Origin: Trueperaceae bacterium
GTDB taxonomy: Bacteria; Deinococcota; Deinococci; Deinococcales; Trueperaceae
Assembly (NCBI GenBank): GCA_019454765.1
Contig: JACFNR010000015.1
Location: forward strand, 3,213 to 54,648
DNA: 51,436 nt
Reading direction: 5' to 3'
Position 1 is the first letter of the stretch, and the number at the start of each line of letters is the position of its first letter. Of the stretch, positions 9,927-16,039 are shown piece after piece. The notes under the pieces were generated by a model that ran no database searches, had not been told where the DNA came from, and saw only the letters and a list, made by a program, of their open reading frames with translations. The translations under genes and the position numbers were made by a program.

Positions 9927-9932
9927 AGCTTA
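9927..9932 (-). promoter_or_regulatory. Candidate leaderless -10 box (TAAGCT)
   Basis: TAAGCT on the minus strand, nine bases before the GTG of the lipoprotein gene and overlapping the end of yhaN. No -35 is visible. It fits the TANNNT pattern seen before several other starts here. Confidence 0.35.
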
Positions 9933-12881
9933 CTCGCCGGGTCCCGCCCAGGGAGCGACGGCCGTCGCCGGGAGCGCAGCGTCGCGGCCCCGCCACTCCC
10001 CGACCGGAGCCTCCCGCGGAGGTCCGGCCAGGCGAAGGTGCGTGGCGGCGTCCGCCCGCTCGGCGAGCAGCCGCGCGACGTGCGGGTGGCAGGTGAGGAA
10101 GAGGACCTGGTGCGCGAGCGCCACGTCCGCGATGACGTCGGCGAGGCGCGCGGCGCGCTCCGGGTCGGCGTTCACCAACACGTCGTCGAGCACGAGGGGC
10201 AGCGGGCCGTGGCTCTCCGAGAACGACGCGACCAGCGCGAAGCGCACCGCCAGGTAGAGCTGCTCCTTGGTGCCGCGGCTCAGCTCCTCCGTCTCGCGCG
10301 GTTCGTCGGTGGCCGTGAACACCCTCAGGGCGCGCCCCTCCTGCAGGTGGACGCGCGTGTAGCGGCCCGCCGTCATCGACGCCAGGTGAGCGCCGGCGCG
10401 TCGCAGCACCGCGGGCACCTTAGTGCGCTCGTACTCGCCGAGCGTCTCGTCGATCAGACCCTTGGCGAGGCTGGTCACCAGCCAGCGCCGCGCCTGCGCT
10501 CGCGCCTCGGCGGCGGCGAGGTTGGCCGCCAGCTGGTGCGTGGCGAGGTCGGCGGAGTGCGTCAGGTCGTCGAGGCGCTGCTTGAGCCCCCCGACCCGCT
10601 CGTCGAGCCCCCTGACCTCCTGTCCGAGGCGCTCGGCCGCCTCCTCCCGCACCTTCACGTCGGCCTCCCAGCCGCGAGGGTCGGCCGCCGCCAGGTCGCG
10701 CCGCGCCGCGTCCTGACGCGCACCGAACCGGGTCGCGAGCTCGCGCTCGGCGTCGCGGACCACGGCCTCGTGGCGCTTTCGTTCCAGCTCCCTCTCGGCG
10801 CGGCGGGCCTCAGCGCCGGCCAACGCCTCGACCCACCCCCGCACGGCGCTCGCCACGCCGCCCTCGCCCACCGTCTCGCCCAGCGCCCCCGCCAGGCGCT
10901 CCGCTCGCGCGCGGTAGTCGTCGTTTCGCAGGGTGGCCGGGCGCACCCAGGCGTAGGCCTCGCGGTAGGCAGACTGCGCTGCCCGCCCGCGCTCGATGGC
11001 GTTCAGCAGGTGCGGGACGACGGACGGGCCGCTGCCGGCCGGTAGGCCGTTGCGTTCGCACCACGCCTCCCACTCCCGGCGCGCGTCGGCCTCGACCGCC
11101 TTGCCGGAGGCGACCTCCTGCCTGAGGGCCTCGAGCGCCTCTCCCGCCGCCCGCAGCGCAGCGACCGTCGAGTCGTGGGCGGCGCGAGCTCGGCGGGCCT
11201 CGCGCAAGGCGTCCGACCGGAGGGCGAGGGCACGCAGCGCGGCGCGGAGGTCGGCCGCGAGCGTCGCGCCGCCATCCAGACCCAACCGCGCGGCGGCGGT
11301 CCTCGATTCCGCCGCCAGCTCGCCGACCACCAGCTCGAGCCTCGCCGCCTCCTCCGCGAGCGCCGCCATGGCATCTCGCCCCCGCGCGCGCTGCCGTGCA
11401 GGGGCCAACAGGGCGGTCGCGGCGAGCCCCAGCGCCAGCGCCAAGGCGCCGTAGCCCGGGCCCGCCCCCCAGGCCAACCAGGTGGCGCCCGCGGCGAGGG
11501 CGATCAGCAGGCCCCAACCGACCCAGCGGGCGGTCCGGCCGGACGCCGCCCGGGTCGAGGCGGCCTGGAGCCGCTCCAGGGCGCCCGCGCGCTCGTTCTC
11601 GGCGCGGCTCAGGGCGACGCTCAGGTCCTCCAGGCGCTCGAGCTCCGCGCGGCGCGCCTCGACGGCTCGCAGGTCGGCGACGTCGTCGACCGGCGCGGCG
11701 CCGCCCTGACCCGCGCCCGCGGGCGCCGGCCGGACGGCCTCCGCCAGCAGCCCCTCGCGCCTGGCGCGGGCGGAGGCCTCGGCCGCGGTCGCTTCGGCGA
11801 GCCTGTGCTCGGCCGCCTCGACGGCGCCGGCGAGCCTGGCGCGCGCCGCCATGGCCTGCTGCGCCTCGGCCTGAGCGGCCTCCGCCCGTTCGCGCCAGGC
11901 GGCGGCGCCGTCGAACGCCGCCAGGCGCGCGGCGCTCCAGGCGGGGCCTAGCTCGCGGAGGCAGTCTCGCAGCGCGTCGACGCGAGCCTGCATCGCCGTG
12001 AGCCGCCGAGCCACCTCGTCGAGCGTCTGCTCGTACCGTTCGAGGCCGGCGCCCAACTCGGTGATGGTCGCAGCGTGCCGCAGCCAGCGCTCGTCGGCGC
12101 CCTGCGCGCCACCCTCCGAGGCGGCCGCGCCAAGGCGTCGCAGGGCGGCGAGCGACTCGGCGCGCGCCTGCCACGCCGGCCACAGCGCCAGGAGGTTCGC
12201 CTGCCAGTCGCGCTGCGCCAGCGTCCGCCCCAACTCGTCGGCCCGGGTCCGGGCCAGGGTCGCGGCGTCGTCGCGCTCGCGCTCGAGCCTCTCGAAGGCG
12301 CGCGCCTCGTCGCGAGCCTGCGTGGCGGCCGCCTGCAGGCGCCGCAGCTCTTCGGCCGGTCTGCCGAGGGCCGTCTCCTTGCTGCGCGGCCTCAGCAGTT
12401 CACCGAGCCGCGACTCCAGGTCACGGGAGGCGCGACCAGCGTTCTCGCCCGCTCCCGCCACCGCGGCGGAGAAGAGGCGCTCCTTCACGGCCGCGTCCGT
12501 GAGGCCGTCGAACTCCTGGAGCTCCCCGAGGCCGAAGGCGAAGACGTTGCGGTAGGTGCTCGCGTCGAGCGAGCCGGTCAGCGCCGCCAGGCGGGACAAA
12601 TCGAGCTGGTCGCCGCTCGCGAGGTCCAGGAGGCGGTGGGTGGCGCGCGCGCCGCTGCGGATCACGCGGTAGGCGCGGTCGGCGTCGTGGAGGTCCAGGC
12701 TCCCCACCACCCGGGTGGCGGCCGCGAGCGCCGTGGGGAAGAGGAGCGCCTGGATGAAGGCCAACAGGGTGCTCTTGCCCGCCTCGTTCGGGCCCTCCAC
12801 GACCACCAGGCCCGGTCCGAGCTCGAGCTCCGTGCCCTCTAACGCGCGGAAGCGACCGATGGAGACGCGGCCCAGTCGCAC
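9930..12881 (-). CDS. yhaN: YhaN-like AAA ATPase with coiled coils and a membrane hairpin
   Basis: 983 residues of the SMC/Rad50-like YhaN family. The N-terminal Walker A GPNEAGKST is at 30-38. Long alanine/glutamate/arginine-rich coiled coils follow, interrupted near residues 470-520 by two hydrophobic segments (around WVGWGLLIALAAGATWLAW). The C-terminal ABC signature ELSRGTKEQLYL (about 866) and Walker B LPLVLDDVLVNAD (about 895) complete the ATPase. The GTG start lies three bases after the yhaO stop, so the two form an operon. By analogy with SbcCD/Rad50-Mre11, the pair probably processes DNA ends; the membrane hairpin is a known feature of YhaN rather than SbcC. Confidence 0.88.
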   Translation of the reverse strand: MRLGRVSIGRFRALEGTELELGPGLVVVEGPNEAGKSTLLAFIQALLFPTALAAATRVVGSLDLHDADRAYRVIRSGARATHRLLDLASGDQLDLSRLAALTGSLDASTYRNVFAFGLGELQEFDGLTDAAVKERLFSAAVAGAGENAGRASRDLESRLGELLRPRSKETALGRPAEELRRLQAAATQARDEARAFERLERERDDAATLARTRADELGRTLAQRDWQANLLALWPAWQARAESLAALRRLGAAASEGGAQGADERWLRHAATITELGAGLERYEQTLDEVARRLTAMQARVDALRDCLRELGPAWSAARLAAFDGAAAWRERAEAAQAEAQQAMAARARLAGAVEAAEHRLAEATAAEASARARREGLLAEAVRPAPAGAGQGGAAPVDDVADLRAVEARRAELERLEDLSVALSRAENERAGALERLQAASTRAASGRTARWVGWGLLIALAAGATWLAWGAGPGYGALALALGLAATALLAPARQRARGRDAMAALAEEAARLELVVGELAAESRTAAARLGLDGGATLAADLRAALRALALRSDALREARRARAAHDSTVAALRAAGEALEALRQEVASGKAVEADARREWEAWCERNGLPAGSGPSVVPHLLNAIERGRAAQSAYREAYAWVRPATLRNDDYRARAERLAGALGETVGEGGVASAVRGWVEALAGAEARRAERELERKRHEAVVRDAERELATRFGARQDAARRDLAAADPRGWEADVKVREEAAERLGQEVRGLDERVGGLKQRLDDLTHSADLATHQLAANLAAAEARAQARRWLVTSLAKGLIDETLGEYERTKVPAVLRRAGAHLASMTAGRYTRVHLQEGRALRVFTATDEPRETEELSRGTKEQLYLAVRFALVASFSESHGPLPLVLDDVLVNADPERAARLADVIADVALAHQVLFLTCHPHVARLLAERADAATHLRLAGPPREAPVGEWRGRDAALPATAVAPWAGPGE

Positions 12882-12884
12882 GGC

Positions 12885-14141
12885 TCAGGCCTCCCGGTAG
12901 CCGACGTCCAGCAGGTCGAGAGCGAGGGCCTCGGCCTCGTCCCAGATGGCCCCGGCGTCCGCCTCGAACGAGGCCAGGTCGAGGAGCGCCGCGACGGGGC
13001 GCAGGTGCGGGTGATCGTTCAGTTGCCGGGCGAGCGCCGCGACCGCTCGCGCGGCCTCCGGCCGGCCCGCGTCGCTGCGGCGCAGCAGGTCCGCCACGAA
13101 GTCGCCGGCGGCGAGGCGAGCCGCGCGGTCCATGGGCGGCCTGGTGCTGAGGCGCACCTCCTCCCACCAGACGTTGGGGGGCGCCGTGTCGCGAAGGTAG
13201 TCGGTGAGCCCTTGCTCCCCGCCGGCGCGGAGCGCGGCGTTGGCGGGTCCGGCACCGCGCAGCTCGGCGCGCAGGACGTGAGTGTGCGCGGCGCCCGCCG
13301 GACCCACGGCCGCGGCCAGCGCGGCGTGCACCGCGTCGACATCGGCCAGGCCGGCGATGTCTATCGTGACGTCATCGAAGCGCACCAACCCCACGTCGAC
13401 GAACTCGAGCGTCGCGCGTCCGTCCTCGACGTGCACCAGGTAGAAGCCGCGTTCGCCGCGCTCGCCGGCGTGACGGGCCTGCAGGTTGCCAGGGTAGACG
13501 ACCACGGGGTCCCGCTCCTGCAGGACGGCGCGCGTGTGGACGTGCCCCAACGCCCAGTAGTCGAGGCCGGCGGCGCGCAGGTCGGCCATGGTCGTCGGCG
13601 CGTAGTTGTCGTGCCCGCCCAACCCAGCGACGTTGGCGTGCAGCAGGCCGACCTGGAACCCCGCGAAGCCCGGGTCGCGCGCGAAGCGCAGCGCGAGGTT
13701 CTCGCTGACCTCCGGTTCAGCGAAGGAGAGGCCGTGCACGAGCGCCAGCGTCTCGGCGCCACGCACGACCGGCGCGGCGCGGACCGCGTCGTGGCCGAAC
13801 AGGGTGACGAGGGGCGGCCACTCGCTCACGGCCGGCCAGCGACCCCCGCGGGGGTCGTGGTTGCCGTGCACCACGAAGCTCGCCACGCCGGCCGCCGACA
13901 GGCGCGCGAGCCCGTCGCGGAACCGCAGTTGGGCCCGCACGCCCGCCACCTCGCTGTCGTAGACGTCGCCGGCGACCACCACGAAGTCGACGCCGGCCGC
14001 GAGGCAGGCGTCCACCGCGGCGTCCCACGCCGCGAGCGAGGCGTCGCGCAACGTGTCGGCCAGTCCCTTGTTCACGTCGCGCAGCCCGTGGAACGGGGTG
14101 TCGAGGTGGAGGTCGGCCAGGTGAGCGAAGCTGAAGCGCAT
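12885..14141 (-). CDS. yhaO: YhaO-like metallophosphoesterase (SbcD/Mre11 family nuclease)
   Basis: 418 residues. Metal-binding motifs appear in order: DLHLD (10-14), GDVYD (58-62), GNHDP (93-97) and GHVHTR (about 195). This is a complete calcineurin-like phosphoesterase set of the SbcD/Mre11 type, followed by a C-terminal domain. The ATG at 14141 has a GGAGG-like Shine-Dalgarno. The gene sits immediately upstream of yhaN, its expected partner. Likely a DNA repair exo/endonuclease; the substrate is inferred from family. Confidence 0.9.
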   Translation of the reverse strand: MRFSFAHLADLHLDTPFHGLRDVNKGLADTLRDASLAAWDAAVDACLAAGVDFVVVAGDVYDSEVAGVRAQLRFRDGLARLSAAGVASFVVHGNHDPRGGRWPAVSEWPPLVTLFGHDAVRAAPVVRGAETLALVHGLSFAEPEVSENLALRFARDPGFAGFQVGLLHANVAGLGGHDNYAPTTMADLRAAGLDYWALGHVHTRAVLQERDPVVVYPGNLQARHAGERGERGFYLVHVEDGRATLEFVDVGLVRFDDVTIDIAGLADVDAVHAALAAAVGPAGAAHTHVLRAELRGAGPANAALRAGGEQGLTDYLRDTAPPNVWWEEVRLSTRPPMDRAARLAAGDFVADLLRRSDAGRPEAARAVAALARQLNDHPHLRPVAALLDLASFEADAGAIWDEAEALALDLLDVGYREA

Positions 14142-14250
14142 GAGCCTCCTTCCCCGTGACGGCGATGGCGCCGCGCCTGCGCGGACCCGGCCCGGAAGAT
14201 AACGCGCTCTGCGTGCCCCCCGCTATGAAGGAACGCCTAGCGGGAAGGGG

Positions 14251-14309
14251 CAAGGAGAGGGGCCGCAGGCGGCGTTCGCCCCGCCTGCGGCCCCTCCCTA
14301 CGCTCCTTG
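14251..14309 (-). terminator. Long GC-rich hairpin between the EAL gene and yhaO
   Basis: The perfect 15-bp stem AGGGGCCGCAGGCGG (14258-14272) pairs with 14281-14295. An outer CAAGGAG/CTCCTTG stem (14251-14257, 14303-14309) is separated by a bulge. On the minus strand it lies downstream of the EAL gene, so it probably ends that transcript. Beyond it, 14142-14250 holds nothing else recognisable. Confidence 0.6.
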
Positions 14310-14409
14310 GGCCCCCGGCCCCTCCAGCGCCCCCGCGCTCCCTCTTTGACCCCGGCGAGGTGGTGTTGGGCGCTCCCGTTGGCGCGCCCTCCAGCCTCTC
14401 CGTGCCGCC

Positions 14410-15198
14410 TCAGCTCGACGGCCGGGCGCTCTTCTCGGCGTTCGCTCCAGCGGCGCCGAGCGCCAGCATCCCGCCTGCCGCCCTGCCGGGCGCCAGCCCG
14501 GCCTCCGTCGTCCGCAGCTCGGCCGCGGGCTTACCGATCCCGAAGCCTTGCACGTGGCTCGCGCCAAGTGCCTTCAACTCCTCGCATGCGGACGCGTCCT
14601 CCACCCCCTCGGCGACAACCACCGCGTAGCGCGCGCTCGCGCCGAGCACGAAGTCGCGCGCGGCGGCGCGCTCCTCGCCGCGACCGTGAAGCGCGGCCTG
14701 CACCACGCTGCGGTCCACCTTGACGCCGTCCACGGGCGCGTCGAGGCGGGCGCGGTGGCCGAGGTCCTCTCGCGTGACGTCGTCGAGGTAGATGCCGCCG
14801 CACAGCTCCCGCAACAGCCGAAGCTGACGTGACAGCGTCGACGACTCCGGCGCCGCGCCCTCTACGACCTCGATGTAGAGGCGCTCGGTGACGCTGGGCA
14901 ACATGCCCTCGAGCGCCAGCAAGGTGCCCGGGAGCTGGAGTTGAGCGGGAGTCAGGTTGACGGACAAGCGGACCTCGGGGTGCGCGGCGAGCACCTTGGC
15001 GCCCTTCAGCAGGGTGAAACGCGTGAAGGTGTCGATCCTGGCGGGCGCGAGCCAGTGAGGCAGGATGTCGAGCGGCCCGCGGATGGTGCCGTCGGGCAAC
15101 CGCCACCGGATCAGTGCTTCCGACCAGTGGGCGTGGCCAGCGGCCAGCCGGACGATCGGTTGGAACATGAACGTGAGGTCTTCTAGTGGCGACTGCAT
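14410..15198 (-). CDS. EAL-domain cyclic-di-GMP phosphodiesterase
   Basis: 262 residues, essentially a lone EAL domain. The motif SEALIRW places Glu27 at the metal site. The other expected positions are present: NLTPAQL (Asn), LYIEVVEG (Glu), IYLDDVT (Asp-Asp), VDGVKVDRS (Lys), VVVAEGVED (Glu) and QGFGIGKP. The enzyme is therefore probably active, hydrolysing c-di-GMP to pGpG in the cytoplasm. No sensor, GGDEF or membrane segment is attached, so control must come from expression or a partner. The alanine-rich tail after about residue 225 looks disordered. It lies downstream of a small exported-peptide gene on the same strand. Confidence 0.87.
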   Translation of the reverse strand: MQSPLEDLTFMFQPIVRLAAGHAHWSEALIRWRLPDGTIRGPLDILPHWLAPARIDTFTRFTLLKGAKVLAAHPEVRLSVNLTPAQLQLPGTLLALEGMLPSVTERLYIEVVEGAAPESSTLSRQLRLLRELCGGIYLDDVTREDLGHRARLDAPVDGVKVDRSVVQAALHGRGEERAAARDFVLGASARYAVVVAEGVEDASACEELKALGASHVQGFGIGKPAAELRTTEAGLAPGRAAGGMLALGAAGANAEKSARPSS

Positions 15199-15259
15199 TC
15201 GGGGGGATGGAGTCTTTCTGGTTGGAGCAGGGGCGACCCGCGGTAGGGGGCAGCCGCCG

Positions 15260-15280
15260 CGCTGCCTACGCTAGGCAGCG
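15260..15280 (-). terminator. Small hairpin between the exported-peptide gene and the EAL gene
   Basis: CGCTGCC (15260-15266) and GGCAGCG (15274-15280) form a 7-bp stem with a 7-base loop, 17 bases after the peptide stop. There is no T-run. It may attenuate read-through from the peptide gene into the EAL gene. Confidence 0.45.
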
Positions 15281-15296
15281 GTGGGGGCGGTCGACC

Positions 15297-15443
15297 TCAG
15301 CCGACGTCCCACTCGCCGGGCAGGTTGCTGCCACCGGCGATGACCGTGGCCGCGGGCGCGAAAGCGGCGAGGCTACCGACGGCGAGGCCGCTGATGGCGA
15401 GGGTGACGAGCAGGGCGGTGGCGATCTTCTTGAGGTTGCGCAT
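15297..15443 (-). CDS. Small exported peptide (48 residues)
   Basis: A 49-codon gene, missed by usual length limits. It has a strong Shine-Dalgarno GGAGGT about eight bases before ATG. The product opens MRNLKKIATALLVTLAISGL, a textbook signal peptide with a lysine/arginine n-region and a hydrophobic core, and continues through small residues (possible cleavage after SLAAFA or nearby). It ends in the short polar tail GGSNLPGEWDVG. Export would leave a peptide of about 12-20 residues. The gene is followed by a hairpin and then the EAL gene on the same strand. The family is not recognised; signalling, cell-envelope or toxin roles are all possible. Confidence 0.7.
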   Translation of the reverse strand: MRNLKKIATALLVTLAISGLAVGSLAAFAPAATVIAGGSNLPGEWDVG

Positions 15444-15490
15444 GGGGGATTACCTCCGGTGGCGTGTTGACATGAAGGTAGTTCGCGGGG

Positions 15491-15543
15491 CGCTTCAAAG
15501 GCGCTTCATCGAGGCCGCCTCCGCCCGAAGCGGCGCTGAAGCG
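15491..15543. repeat. Imperfect inverted repeat in a divergent promoter region
   Basis: CGCTTCAAAGGCGCTTC (15491-15507) and GAAGCGGCGCTGAAGCG (15527-15543) are inverted copies matching at about 12 of 17 positions; each arm is itself a doubled CGCTTC/GAAGCG. They lie between the exported-peptide gene (minus) and the small plus-strand ORF, where a shared regulator could bind. The rest of 15444-15607 shows only the peptide gene's ribosome-binding site. Confidence 0.4.
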
Positions 15544-15599
15544 ACGCGTCGACTAGCCTCGGGGCATCTCCGGGCCGAGGTCCGAACCGGAAGAAGGCT

Positions 15600-15644
15600 G
15601 AGTCGCTATGGATAGAGTCGCTTTGGACAGAGTCGCATTGGACA
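15600..15644 (+). repeat. Three tandem 15-bp repeats at the start of a small ORF
   Basis: Three successive units beginning GAGTCGC and ending ATGGATA, TTGGACA and TTGGACA occupy 15600-15614, 15615-15629 and 15630-15644. They encode a repeating DRVAL pentapeptide. Because 15 is a multiple of three, copy-number change would not shift the frame. Confidence 0.7.
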
Positions 15645-15835
15645 GAGAAGAAGCCCTGCGTCAACTGAAGGCCACCACCCAGTTCACGTTCGTGGGCGAC
15701 AAGGTCCTGCTCAGGCAGGCGAGCGTCCTGCGAGCCGCCGCCGAGGTGCAGCTCGATGCCGCCCGCGCCGCCCACGTCCCCGGCGAGATGCTGCGCGGCG
15801 GCGTCAGGGCGCCGGTGGCGCGCCCCACGGCCTGA
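15608..15835 (+). CDS. Small hypothetical protein with N-terminal DRVAL repeats
   Basis: 75 residues, no recognised family and no membrane segment or signal peptide. It begins MDRVALDRVALDREEAL, encoded by 15-bp tandem repeats, then has a short amphipathic, alanine-rich stretch. A GGAAGAAGG purine run lies about ten bases before the ATG. The next feature downstream is a large double hairpin. The coding call rests on length, start context and the frame-preserving repeats, so it remains tentative. Confidence 0.4.
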   Translation: MDRVALDRVALDREEALRQLKATTQFTFVGDKVLLRQASVLRAAAEVQLDAARAAHVPGEMLRGGVRAPVARPTA

Positions 15836-15862
15836 GCGGCGCCTAGGCGGCGCCCGAGCCCG

Positions 15863-15912
15863 ACGCCCGTACCTGGCGCGCCCGTAACTGGCGCGCCAGG
15901 TACGGGCGCGCT
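15863..15912 (+). repeat. Tandem-plus-inverted 15-bp unit forming two competing hairpins
   Basis: The unit CGCCCGTACCTGGCG (15864-15878) is followed at once by a near copy, CGCCCGTAACTGGCG (15879-15893), and then by its inverse. An 18-bp perfect stem forms between 15865-15882 and 15890-15907 (7-base loop). Alternatively GCGCGCCCGTA (15877-15887) pairs with TACGGGCGCGC (15902-15912), enclosing a palindromic GGCGCGCC. The two folds are mutually exclusive. It lies between two plus-strand genes and may terminate the first. Confidence 0.75.
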
Positions 15913-16027
15913 ATGTGCGGGCGCGCCAGGCCCCGCTGCGTCGCACTCGCACGCGCCACGGCCGGGCACCCCACGCTACGCACGCACGGTCACTCGGCCG
16001 CGCCCGGCCGGCCGAGCCTCGGGCGGC

Positions 16028-16033
16028 TATCCT
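16028..16033 (+). promoter_or_regulatory. Candidate leaderless -10 box (TATCCT)
   Basis: TATCCT lies six bases before the ATG of the 817-residue regulator and no Shine-Dalgarno is present, so transcription probably starts at or next to the start codon. No -35 is visible. Confidence 0.45.
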
Positions 16034-16039
16034 TAGGCG

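Noticed and set aside
14410-15198. EAL protein as a degenerate, inactive c-di-GMP sensor
   Set aside because: The metal and base residues expected for catalysis all appear present (EAL, Asn, Asp-Asp, Lys, Glu).
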